From positions 806,001 through 870,000 of the forward strand of contig NZ_CAESCH010000002.1 in the NCBI RefSeq assembly GCF_903166545.1: DNA of 64,000 nt, read 5' to 3'. Both the position numbers and the translations under genes were made by a program. Of this stretch, positions 26,455 through 33,611 are shown piece after piece. Source of the DNA: Metabacillus schmidteae (GTDB lineage Bacteria > Bacillota > Bacilli > Bacillales > Bacillaceae). A model generated the notes under the pieces. That model was not told where the DNA came from. It was given only the letters and a program-made list of their open reading frames with translations, and searched no databases. How positions within the stretch are numbered: the first letter of the stretch is position 1; each line of letters opens with the position of its first letter.

Positions 26455-26600
26455 AGGCGTTTTTTGCAAAGCTTGTTTCTACCGCACTCTTTTTTAAAAT
26501 CTATAGTGGAATGAAGCTGCAGACACTCCCCGGCGCATCGAGTGTCTGCAGCGCAATGGAACGAACTAATTTTTATCTTTAACTGTATTAAAAAACAACC
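26455..26600 (+). repeat. MITE-like repeat, internally deleted copy B
   Basis: It starts AGGCGTTTTTTGCAAAGC (outer end). The core, 26503-26570, runs from TATAGTGGAATGAAGC to ATGGAACGAACTA, and most of the interior is missing. What remains is a hairpin with perfect 13-base arms, GCTGCAGACACTC and GAGTGTCTGCAGC. The element ends at the stop codon of the minus-strand esterase gene. Confidence 0.8.
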
Positions 26601-26601
26601 A

Positions 26602-27396
26602 TTATTTAATAGTAAACCCTTGCTGGTTCAACCAGCTTTCACACAATTCTGTCCATTTCCCCACAACAGGATCATCTCCAGCAAGACCTAACCCATGACG
26701 TCCATTCGGAAAAATATGCATTTCAAAGGGAATCTTATTTTTACTTAATGCCTGTGCATAGAGCAAACTGTTTTCAACAGGAACAGGTTCATCATCAGCT
26801 GTGTGCCAGAGAAAAGTCGGCGGTGTATCAGCCGTAACATTATTTTCACTAGATAATGATACACGAAGTTGTTCAGATGGTTTATTTCCCAGTAAATTGT
26901 TAACAGAGCCCTCGTGATAATCTTGTGTAAAAGAAATGACAGGATAACAGAGGATTGCTAAATTTGGCCTGCAGCTTTCCTTATCAATTACATCAGTAGA
27001 TTCGTAGCATTCCTCCAAAAGTTGAGTGGAAGCCATTGACGCTAGATGTCCACCTGCCGAAAATCCTAATATTCCAATTTTCTGTGGATCAATAGACCAT
27101 TTTTCTGCATAATGGCGAACATAGCGAATCGCACGCTTGGCATCTGCTAATGAAGCAGGGTGTCTCGAAGGTGATACGCGATAGTTTAACACAAACGCTG
27201 ATATACCTAAGGTGTTGAACCATTTTGCGACCGGTTCACCTTCATGATGTGCACGATGCTGATAACCACCACCTGGAAAAATGATAATAGCCCCATGCTT
27301 TTCCTTACCATCGATAAGGTAGGGGGTAATTGTTGGAGAAAATGTATCTTCAGAACTAAGAAATGGTACACTTTCTGTCCATAATGAATTTGTCAT
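26602..27396 (-). CDS. Alpha/beta hydrolase, acetyl esterase-like
   Basis: 264 residues, no signal peptide. The oxyanion loop is IIFPGGGYQHRA (about residue 38), the nucleophile elbow GFSAGGHLAS (about 113-122), the acid D in TADDEPVPVENS (about 205) and the His in GRHGLGLAG (about 235). This is the BD-FAE/acetylxylan-esterase-like group of small esterases from plant polysaccharide loci. It probably removes acetyl groups from imported oligosaccharides; the exact substrate is unknown. AGGAGG lies eight bases before the ATG on the minus strand. It follows the pectin methylesterase gene by 25 bases in one operon, convergent with the GH28 operon. Confidence 0.82.
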   Translation of the reverse strand: MTNSLWTESVPFLSSEDTFSPTITPYLIDGKEKHGAIIIFPGGGYQHRAHHEGEPVAKWFNTLGISAFVLNYRVSPSRHPASLADAKRAIRYVRHYAEKWSIDPQKIGILGFSAGGHLASMASTQLLEECYESTDVIDKESCRPNLAILCYPVISFTQDYHEGSVNNLLGNKPSEQLRVSLSSENNVTADTPPTFLWHTADDEPVPVENSLLYAQALSKNKIPFEMHIFPNGRHGLGLAGDDPVVGKWTELCESWLNQQGFTIK

Positions 27397-27421
27397 TTAA
27401 AAGACCTCCTAAAAAACCATC

Positions 27422-28330
27422 CTATTTTTTTAAGGTTGGAACCCAATTGTCAGAGCTCTCAAATATCTTTTCAATCGTCAAATCCGCAAAATCACGTTCT
27501 GATAAAAGTGTTGACCACTTTACTCGATGTTCCATTTCACCACCAGGTCCAGTACTCGCTGCTTCATAGTATCTTGAGGTTATTTCGTTTTCTTTGTCGC
27601 TCCAGTTGTCCCAGCCTTCGCGTTTAATATGAGACCCCATCCATGTTCGAATAAAGCTGGTTTGCGCATAAGGGCGCCACGGTCTTCCTAAATATACAGT
27701 ATTGTCATTTGCCCTGCCGGTTAATTTACAATCAAAAAAGATAAAGCCATATGCTGATTCCTTTGGTGCGGAAGAAGCTGTTATGTATCCATCACGTAAA
27801 CTATGAATTTCACAATGTTGAAAAACGACTGTGCCAGAGCCGAAAATAAAATCAACATGACCTTCAATATAGCAATGTGAAAAATATTGCCGACCGCGAC
27901 TTGAGTAAAGAGTATCTTGATTACCTAGTAATCGAACATGATGGTAGATACCGCGATCACCGGATACATAAAGCGCTAGTGCTTGCCCAATTTCCTCTCC
28001 ATAACCTGCTGTATTTTCAATTGTTATGTTTTCAAGTTGAATATTATCTGCCTGTATGGTAACAACTGGTGTACGAAATGTTCCAAGCTTCTTATGATTA
28101 GAGTCAGTCATTTCCGCATATAAATGATTTGTAATAATTGTGTTCTCAACATCTTCCCCTATTAAAGAAATATCTGGTTTATTGTCAGGAATTACAACGT
28201 TTTCTTCATATTTACCTGCCTTAATAAAAATGGTGACAGGTTCAAGAGGAAGAACACGAACTGAATCGACCGCATCCTGAATACGTAGAAAGTCTCCATT
28301 ACCTTCTTTACAAACAACTATATTTCTCAT
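27422..28330 (-). CDS. Pectin methylesterase, CE8 family, cytoplasmic
   Basis: A 302-residue beta-helix enzyme. Motifs in order: GQALALYV (about residue 121, oxyanion Gln), GNQDTLYSS (about 143, acid Asp), GHVDFIFGSGT (about 164, nucleophile Asp), and YLGRPWRPYAQ (about 224, substrate-binding Arg). It hydrolyses the methyl ester of galacturonic acid in pectin and releases methanol. Most bacterial CE8 enzymes are secreted, but this one starts directly at the first beta strand (MRNIVVCKEGNGDF), so it should de-esterify imported oligomers before GH28 and GH105 act. AAAGGGGTGG precedes the start. A cre-like site lies upstream. Confidence 0.9.
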   Translation of the reverse strand: MRNIVVCKEGNGDFLRIQDAVDSVRVLPLEPVTIFIKAGKYEENVVIPDNKPDISLIGEDVENTIITNHLYAEMTDSNHKKLGTFRTPVVTIQADNIQLENITIENTAGYGEEIGQALALYVSGDRGIYHHVRLLGNQDTLYSSRGRQYFSHCYIEGHVDFIFGSGTVVFQHCEIHSLRDGYITASSAPKESAYGFIFFDCKLTGRANDNTVYLGRPWRPYAQTSFIRTWMGSHIKREGWDNWSDKENEITSRYYEAASTGPGGEMEHRVKWSTLLSERDFADLTIEKIFESSDNWVPTLKK

Positions 28331-28651
28331 CCGATGACGCCACCCCTTTGAACTAAATTAGAGAATCCTTTCCTATCATTTACAATAGCTTAATTTTGGG
28401 AAGACTTCTATAATCATTCTCCATATATAAGGATTTCCATCAAAAAAAGTGATCTGTTGAATCTAATATAAGATAATGATTATGTAGGTTTGTATTCCTT
28501 ATATTTAGTATATGTACTTGTCATTATTGTTGGCAGATATAAATCAAAGCGAACAATCATATATTTGTTGAATTAAATAATGTAAACGCTCAGTTGCAGT
28601 ATGTATCGCTAAGGTTGCATGGATACGACTCAGCTTTCACACAATATATTT
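28331..28651. other. Intergenic region upstream of the pectin methylesterase operon
   Basis: This AT-rich stretch of about 320 bases separates the methylesterase operon from the znuA terminator. Apart from a cre-like site at 28581-28594 nothing was recognised; a minus-strand promoter is expected here. Confidence 0.4.
28581..28594 (-). promoter_or_regulatory. Candidate cre site upstream of the pectin methylesterase operon
   Basis: TGTAAACGCTCAGT on the plus strand matches the cre consensus except at position 13. It is about 250 bases upstream of the methylesterase start, so its action depends on where the unmapped promoter lies. Confidence 0.45.
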
Positions 28652-28700
28652 TTATATATAAAAATATCCGGGCCCCCAAGAAGGGGTGACCGGATATTAT
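28652..28700 (-). terminator. Terminator of the znuA-like gene
   Basis: On the minus strand AATATCCGG pairs with CCGGATATT and is followed by TTTAT; an inner GC-rich CCCC/GGGG pairing extends the stem. It lies 50 bases after the zinc lipoprotein stop. Confidence 0.85.
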
Positions 28701-28746
28701 ATTATTAGAAAAGATATAGAATTGTACTTATCTGAGGGAGGAAAAA

Positions 28747-30291
28747 TTAATGCATTATCATTTCATGAGCGATTTCCTCACCGCTAAGGTCAGAAGGGTA
28801 ATAGGTTGGCCAGTTAATGACTTCCTCTAGCAACGCTTCCCGGTCATCACCCCAATACAAGTGATAGTGATATGAATCGGTTGGGGCAATACTGTGATCA
28901 CTAAATTGGATATAGCTTGGCATCTTTCCTTCATGCTCGTCAGCAAGTTTGAAGACATAGCGCACACCACGGTTTCCAGCTTCATAGTTTAGAATTTCAT
29001 AGCCGTCATAGATATAACTTCCAGACGATTTTTCTCCATCTTCAAAGAATGTGAATGTATCTCCTTCAATAATGATACGGTCCACGCCTGTTTTATATCC
29101 TATTGTATAGTAATCTTTATATTCTTCTTCAGTCTTGTCTCCGTCTTCTGCTTTGTGAGCAAATACTTCATCGAGGGTACCATCCAGTAAATAAGGGTAA
29201 ACGGATTGCCAGTCACCTTCCCAGTCAGATAAGTCCCGGTCTTTAATTTGATCATCTTCAAAGTAACCATCATAAATCTTCTGAGCTTCTTCATCTAATT
29301 CATGGCTGTGATCATGGTCGTGTACTTCGGGTTCTATAGCAGGTGCATCTTCCAATGCTGTAAGCAGCTGTTTCAGGTTATGTCTCATCAGTGTAAAATA
29401 ATCTTCATCTTTTTTAATATCTTCATCTGTCAGTACAGACAGGTTATGCAGCCTTAGCGTTTCTGCACCTATTTCATCCCTCACGACTTCAGTTATTTTC
29501 GTCGTAATGTTCTGTTCAAAAAAGACGTGTTTTAATCCGTATTCTTTAGCAGTCTCTACAAGTGTCTGTAGTTCTTTCTGAGACGGTTCCTGCGTAGGGC
29601 TCAAACCGGTAACAGCAATCTGGTGTATACCGTAAGCTTCTTCCCAATAGCCATATGCCGCATGAGAGACGATAAAATGATTGCCTGTAGCTGCTTTCAA
29701 TTCAGCGGAAAACTCTTGATCTAGCGCTTCAAGGTCAGTCTTGAGAGTTTCAAAGTTTTCATTAAATAATTTCTCTTTTTCAGGTTTCATTTCTACTAAT
29801 AAATCTTTAATATCCTCTGATAATTCAATGGAGCGGGTTGGATCCAGCCATACGTGGGGGTCATAATCTCCGTGGTCATGATCATGTCCGTGATCGTGGT
29901 CATGGGAACCTTCACTGAGCTCAATCCCTTCAGATGCTTCAACAACTGTCACATCTTCAGCCTCTACAGCTTCAGCGATTTTTTCAGCATAGGCCTCCAG
30001 CCCCGCGCCATTCATTATAAACGCATCCGCTTCAGCAATAGCCATTACGTCTTTAGAAGTGGGCTCATATGTATGGGGGTCTGACCCTGGTGGCAGGATT
30101 GATTCAACTTCAGCTTCTTCCCCTGCAATCTGTTCTGCAAAAAATTGCAGGGGATAAACCGTAGTGAAAATTTTCGTCGGTTCAGTTGATGCCGATTTCT
30201 GTTCTCCACTATTATTCTCATTTTCTACTCCACATGCAGCAAGGGTAAAGACAATTAATAAACCAAATAAAAACATCCATTTTTTCCTCAT
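28747..30291 (-). CDS. znuA: Zinc-binding lipoprotein, ZnuA/AdcA type with C-terminal ZinT domain
   Basis: 514 residues. A lipobox LAAC (Cys20) anchors it outside the membrane. The ZnuA-like cluster 9 binding domain (about 38-325) has zinc-ligand His residues in SDPHTY and YDPHVW, a His/Asp-rich loop at about 130-140 and SHAAYGY near 212. After a second His-rich linker (about 322-328) comes a ZinT domain (about 330-514) with TDSYHYHLYWG near its end. The fusion resembles streptococcal AdcA (about 500 residues); B. subtilis ZnuA lacks ZinT. AAGGAGG supports ATG 30291; an in-frame GTG at 30309 is part of that ribosome binding site. A Zur box overlaps the promoter. The ZnuB and ZnuC partners are not nearby. 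Confidence 0.92.
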   Translation of the reverse strand: MRKKWMFLFGLLIVFTLAACGVENENNSGEQKSASTEPTKIFTTVYPLQFFAEQIAGEEAEVESILPPGSDPHTYEPTSKDVMAIAEADAFIMNGAGLEAYAEKIAEAVEAEDVTVVEASEGIELSEGSHDHDHGHDHDHGDYDPHVWLDPTRSIELSEDIKDLLVEMKPEKEKLFNENFETLKTDLEALDQEFSAELKAATGNHFIVSHAAYGYWEEAYGIHQIAVTGLSPTQEPSQKELQTLVETAKEYGLKHVFFEQNITTKITEVVRDEIGAETLRLHNLSVLTDEDIKKDEDYFTLMRHNLKQLLTALEDAPAIEPEVHDHDHSHELDEEAQKIYDGYFEDDQIKDRDLSDWEGDWQSVYPYLLDGTLDEVFAHKAEDGDKTEEEYKDYYTIGYKTGVDRIIIEGDTFTFFEDGEKSSGSYIYDGYEILNYEAGNRGVRYVFKLADEHEGKMPSYIQFSDHSIAPTDSYHYHLYWGDDREALLEEVINWPTYYPSDLSGEEIAHEMIMH

Positions 30292-30325
30292 ATGTATCCT
30301 CCTTTTCACTTTTCACAAAAAGAGT

Positions 30326-30346
30326 ATATCGTAATAGTTACGATTT
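30326..30346 (-). promoter_or_regulatory. Zur box (zinc uptake regulator operator)
   Basis: On the minus strand the site has half-sites ATCGTAA and TTACGAT around a three-base centre (CTA), matching the B. subtilis Zur consensus of the form AAATCGTAAT-N-ATTACGATTT with few changes. It lies 35 bases upstream of the zinc lipoprotein start, so Zur-Zn would repress uptake when zinc is sufficient. Confidence 0.85.
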
Positions 30347-30517
30347 GTAAATAGTAATGGTTCTTATTTATAACAAACGGTTATTTGTATAAATATATTC
30401 CTTTTGTGTATGTTTACAATAACGATGATAAAAAGGTTAGTAGTCACAGGTGTCCTTAATATCAGTATGTTAAAAGTAAATAATTAACCAATTGAAACAT
30501 AAATAAGATAAAGTAAT

Positions 30518-30546
30518 AGACAGACATATCATGTATAAAGTATAAT
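30518..30546 (+). promoter_or_regulatory. SigA promoter of the riboswitch-terC transcript
   Basis: -35 TAGACA (30518-30523), 17-base spacer, -10 TATAAT (30541-30546). The transcript would start about 20 bases before the riboswitch. Confidence 0.75.
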
Positions 30547-30569
30547 GACATAAGATTTAATAGCGAAAG

Positions 30570-30706
30570 CTTCCAATGTAAAGGGGAGTAGCGTCAGGAT
30601 TATCCTGAAACAAAGTCGTCATTACATGAACTTTGTTCATCGGCTTTGTTGGCATATCATTGTGCTTAGCGAGACCTTTGCCTTATAGGCAAAGGTCTCT
30701 TTTATT
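30570..30706 (+). promoter_or_regulatory. yybP-ykoY manganese riboswitch with intrinsic terminator
   Basis: The conserved loop core AAAGGGGAGTAGCGTC (from 30580) and the distal GTCGTCA (30615-30621) are the hallmark motifs of yybP-ykoY. The expression platform is a terminator: GAGACCTTTGCC (30671-30682) pairs with GGCAAAGGTCTC (30688-30699), followed by a T-rich tract. Mn2+ binding is known to favour readthrough in this class. The downstream gene is a TerC/YjbE-family membrane protein, a usual target. Confidence 0.93.
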
Positions 30707-30763
30707 TGTGCATAATAGCTATTTATAAATCTAGTAAAAACAGATATCCAGGAGGTAATCTTA

Positions 30764-31459
30764 ATGGAAATGGAATTTCTCACTGCACTTTTATCTATTA
30801 TTGTGATTGATTTAGTTTTAGCCGGAGATAATGCCATTTTAATCGGGTTAGCGGCAAGAAACTTGCCAAAACAACAACAGAAAAAAGTTATTTTATGGGG
30901 TTCAGTAGGAGCAATTATTATTCGTATCGTGGCAACCTTAGCTGTTGTTTGGTTATTGGAAATCCCGGGTCTTCACCTTGTCGGCGGACTATTATTAGTC
31001 TATATTGCTTACAAATTGCTCGTTGATAATGATGACCATGGCGATGTAAAAGCCGGGGATAGCTTCTGGGCAGCACTCCGAACAGTTATTATTGCCGATG
31101 CTTTAATGGGACTTGATAATGTCTTAGCAGTAGCCGGTGCATCTCACGGAAATATGCTATTAGTTGTTTTAGGTCTATTAATCTCTGTGCCTGTCGTTAT
31201 GTGGGGGAGTACATTAATTCTAAAATGGATTGATCGTTTCCCGATTATCGTAACAATCGGAGCAGGTATACTTGCTTGGACTGCTTCAAAAATGATTGTA
31301 GGCGAGCACTTCTTAAGTGGTATATTTGAAAATGGTTTTGTGAAATATGGATTTGAAATCTTCGTCATTGCAGCAGTTATTATAACAGCTAAATATGTAC
31401 AATCTAAAACGGCAAAAAATCAAGAAGAAACAGCTCTTTTAAAAACCGGAACACATTAA
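30764..31459 (+). CDS. TerC/YjbE-family integral membrane protein, probable manganese exporter
   Basis: 231 residues with seven predicted helices. The TerC-family metal-binding signatures are DLVLAGDNA (residues about 16-24) and the related DALMGLDNVLAVAG (about 111-124), which hold the conserved acidic residues inside the membrane. The length fits the riboswitch-associated YjbE subgroup rather than the longer YkoY proteins. Members export Mn2+ to protect against excess or to metallate secreted enzymes. The start is ATG 30764 behind AGGAGG. Control comes from the upstream yybP-ykoY riboswitch. A terminator and then a MITE copy follow. Confidence 0.9.
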   Translation: MEMEFLTALLSIIVIDLVLAGDNAILIGLAARNLPKQQQKKVILWGSVGAIIIRIVATLAVVWLLEIPGLHLVGGLLLVYIAYKLLVDNDDHGDVKAGDSFWAALRTVIIADALMGLDNVLAVAGASHGNMLLVVLGLLISVPVVMWGSTLILKWIDRFPIIVTIGAGILAWTASKMIVGEHFLSGIFENGFVKYGFEIFVIAAVIITAKYVQSKTAKNQEETALLKTGTH

Positions 31460-31467
31460 TACTAGAT

Positions 31468-31503
31468 TGGCCAACCTATAATGATGGGTTGGTCTTATTT
31501 TTA
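31468..31503 (+). terminator. Terminator after the TerC-family gene
   Basis: CCAACC pairs with GGTTGG around a short loop, followed by TCTTATTTTTA. Confidence 0.75.
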
Positions 31504-31504
31504 T

Positions 31505-31710
31505 GGCAGTATACGCAAAGGTTATTGCTTTGGATTACTATTTTAACGCTATAGTGGAATGGAGCGGAAGACACTCGACTCCTGCGGGAAGTGAGGAAAG
31601 GCTGAGACCCCACAGGCGAAGCCGAGGAGGCTCAGCTTCCTCCCCGGCGCATGGAGTGACTGGAGCGAGATGGAACGAACTAATTTTAACCTTAACTGTA
31701 TTTAACCTTT
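31505..31710 (+). repeat. MITE-like repeat, full-length copy C
   Basis: Core 31553-31684 runs from TATAGTGGAATGGAGCGGAAG to GATGGAACGAACTA and is closely related to copy A. The outer end shows CGCAAAGGTTATTGCTTT. The 3' arm carries GGAGTGACTGGAGCG, so pairing with the 5' arm is weaker than in copy B. It lies between the TerC gene and the BlaI-type repressor promoter. Confidence 0.82.
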
Positions 31711-31744
31711 TTAATATAAACATGTATTAGTAATTTCAAGTTTC

Positions 31745-31782
31745 TTGCCTATTCAATATATTTACACTACAATATGTAATGG
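31745..31782 (+). promoter_or_regulatory. SigA promoter with overlapping BlaI-type operator (site 1)
   Basis: -35 TTGCCT (31745-31750), 17 bases, -10 TACAAT (31768-31773). The operator ACACTAC-N5-GTAATGG (31764-31782) overlaps the -10. Two better copies of the same dyad occur before the doxX gene, so autoregulation by the encoded repressor is likely. Confidence 0.75.
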
Positions 31783-31796
31783 AAGGTGAGATCAAT

Positions 31797-32216
31797 ATGA
31801 ATATTAATAATTTCCGATTCGATCAAGTGGGATTAAATCGTTTTTTTGGACCTTTAGAAGCTAAAATTATGGATATTCTTTGGGAAGGCTCTGAGAAAAG
31901 CATAAAGCAAGTGCAACAGCAGCTTGAGAAAGAGAAATCAATTAATTTTAATACCGTCATGACGGTAATGAACCGTCTTGTGGAAAAGGGAATTCTTCAA
32001 AAAAGAATAGAAGGACGAACCTCCCTTTTTATCCCGGTTAAAACAAAAGCGGAATTTATTGAAGAGCAATCAAAAAAGTTAACAGATAATTTATTAGATG
32101 AGTTCGGTGGTTTAGTTGTAAATCATATGCTGGACTCCCTAACAGAAGTAGATCAACAATTGCTAACTCGACTAGAAGAAAAAATTGATCAACTAAAGAA
32201 AGGGAAGAAACAATGA
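31797..32216 (+). CDS. BlaI/MecI/CopY-family transcriptional repressor
   Basis: A 139-residue penicillinase-repressor family protein. A winged helix (about residues 10-80) has the family patterns LEAKIMDILWE and NTVMTVMNRLVEKGIL, and the C-terminal helices form the dimerisation region. Such repressors dimerise on short dyads and are inactivated when a partner membrane protease triggers their cleavage. ATG 31797 follows GGAAGGTGAG; an upstream in-frame ATG at 31779 lies in that ribosome binding site. The stop overlaps the next start (ATGA), coupling it to the M56 protease. The targets are probably the three ACACTAC-N5-GTAGTGT-like dyads in this locus. Confidence 0.88.
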   Translation: MNINNFRFDQVGLNRFFGPLEAKIMDILWEGSEKSIKQVQQQLEKEKSINFNTVMTVMNRLVEKGILQKRIEGRTSLFIPVKTKAEFIEEQSKKLTDNLLDEFGGLVVNHMLDSLTEVDQQLLTRLEEKIDQLKKGKKQ

Positions 32217-33067
32217 AATGGAGATATAAATCATTAATTGTTTTTGGATTAGGCCTGTTCTTAGCGATCGTTCTTTTTACACAGATGGGGTTGTACCTAT
32301 ATCATCATATCTTGGGAACATTCATTCATTTCAATGTATTTCAACTTTGTATTAGTTTATTTAGTGGCAATACTTTGCTTTATCATATCGTATTATTTTT
32401 AGTCAACTCGTTTGTAGCTTGGACATTCATTATGGTCTGTATAAAAATCATGAGGCAGATTTTGTTTTTTTCAAAATTAAAAATAAGATTAAAACGGAAA
32501 TTAAATCGTACTGAAACGAAAAAAATTAATAGACTATTTAATCGTAGTAAAGAGGATATTTATGTTATTCAACATGGAGAGCCTATTGCTTATACAGTAG
32601 GATTTTTGGAGCCTATCATTGTCATTTCTACAAATCTTATCGAACTATTGGACAAGACTGAGCTCGAGGCTGTCATTCATCATGAATCAGCACATCAAAA
32701 ATATAATGATCCTCTCAAAGTCTTTATTTTACAATTGATTTCTGAAGTTATGTGGTATATTCCATTAACAAAATGGTGTTATGAAAATTATAAAATAATG
32801 GTGGAACTTGTTGCTGATGAATATGCGGTTAACCGCATGGGTTCACAGGTAGGACTTGGTAGTGCTTTACTTAAACTACTCAAAACTTGTATTCATAATC
32901 GAAGCTCTGCTCCAGTTTTAGTCCCATTTTCAGATGGAACTGTAAATTTTCGTATAAAACAATTACTAGAACCTGAGTTTTCTATACCTGTTAAATGTCC
33001 GCTCATATCTATTATTGTTTCCATCAATATGATTGTATTTTTAATGTTGTTAATGATTATGCTTTAG
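32213..33067 (+). CDS. M56-family membrane metalloprotease (BlaR1/MecR1-like) without sensor domain
   Basis: 284 residues with about four transmembrane helices. The zinc site is H157-E158-S-A-H161 (HEXXH), with a downstream acid in ELVADEYAVNRMG (about 203). BlaR1 and MecR1 carry a penicillin-binding sensor domain of about 250 residues after the last helix. Here the protein ends just after helix 4, so it cannot sense beta-lactams in that way. It is translationally coupled to the repressor and followed by doxX-bdbD-bdbC. The signal is probably an envelope or redox condition; that part is inference. Confidence 0.85.
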   Translation: MKWRYKSLIVFGLGLFLAIVLFTQMGLYLYHHILGTFIHFNVFQLCISLFSGNTLLYHIVLFLVNSFVAWTFIMVCIKIMRQILFFSKLKIRLKRKLNRTETKKINRLFNRSKEDIYVIQHGEPIAYTVGFLEPIIVISTNLIELLDKTELEAVIHHESAHQKYNDPLKVFILQLISEVMWYIPLTKWCYENYKIMVELVADEYAVNRMGSQVGLGSALLKLLKTCIHNRSSAPVLVPFSDGTVNFRIKQLLEPEFSIPVKCPLISIIVSINMIVFLMLLMIML

Positions 33068-33083
33068 TATTTTATTTTTAAGC

Positions 33084-33129
33084 TTGACCGAAAAGTCCAC
33101 CTACACTACAATGAGTAGTGTAGGTGGAC
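33084..33129 (+). promoter_or_regulatory. SigA promoter overlapped by a perfect operator palindrome (site 2)
   Basis: -35 TTGACC (33084-33089), 17 bases, -10 TACAAT (33107-33112). The -10 lies within the perfect inverted repeat GTCCACCTACACTAC / GTAGTGTAGGTGGAC (33095-33109 and 33115-33129, five-base loop). Its centre is the ACACTAC-N5-GTAGTGT dyad. As RNA the full palindrome could also fold as a hairpin at the end of the protease gene. Confidence 0.78.
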
Positions 33130-33163
33130 AGTAGATTTGTATATTGAATTTTTTTACACCGTT

Positions 33164-33182
33164 ACACTACGGTGTGTAGTGT
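33164..33182 (+). promoter_or_regulatory. BlaI-type operator (site 3) directly upstream of doxX
   Basis: ACACTAC-GGTGT-GTAGTGT is a perfect dyad with the same half-sites as site 2. It lies 61 bases after the centre of site 2 and 21 bases before the doxX start, so the repressor would probably block this transcript. Confidence 0.75.
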
Positions 33183-33203
33183 TAAAATGAGAGGAGATTA
33201 ACA

Positions 33204-33605
33204 ATGAAATTGGAAGTAGGAACATTAATTCTTCGAGTTTACCTGGGCTTTGCTTTTTTTATACATGGACTTGCAAAGTTTCAAGGTGGTGTTGAAAATA
33301 CAGCCGGTTGGTTTGATAGCATGGGAATACCAGGATTTGCGGCTTACATAGTTGCTATTGTTGAATTAGCTGGAGGATTACTTTTAATTGTTGGTTTGGG
33401 TACACGGTACATTTCAGGACTGTTTTTTATCATCATGATTGTTGCAACGTTAATGGTGAAACTATCATCAGGGTTTATGGGAAATGGTCAAGGAACAGGG
33501 TTTGAGTTAGATTTGGCTTATGCTGCTATGTCCTTATTTTTTGTTTTATATCCGGCATCAAACTTATCATTGGATTCAAAGGTAGGGAAAAAGAGAAGAG
33601 AGTAA
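33204..33605 (+). CDS. DoxX-family membrane protein
   Basis: 133 residues with four transmembrane helices. The family starts RVYLGFAFFIHGLAKF (about residues 10-25) and has GLGTRYISGLFF near 70. DoxX-family proteins occur in membrane redox settings, for example the actinobacterial DoxX-SseA-SodA complex and the CatD/MhqP proteins of quinone stress, but the biochemical activity is not defined. It lies seven bases before bdbD, behind operator-controlled promoters, and so belongs to a disulfide/redox operon. GAGGAG precedes the ATG. Confidence 0.85.
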   Translation: MKLEVGTLILRVYLGFAFFIHGLAKFQGGVENTAGWFDSMGIPGFAAYIVAIVELAGGLLLIVGLGTRYISGLFFIIMIVATLMVKLSSGFMGNGQGTGFELDLAYAAMSLFFVLYPASNLSLDSKVGKKRRE

Positions 33606-33611
33606 GGTGTA

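Noticed and set aside
30292..30309. Earlier GTG start for the zinc lipoprotein
   Set aside because: The GTG lies within the AAGGAGG region that serves the ATG at 30291, and it would add charged residues before the signal peptide.
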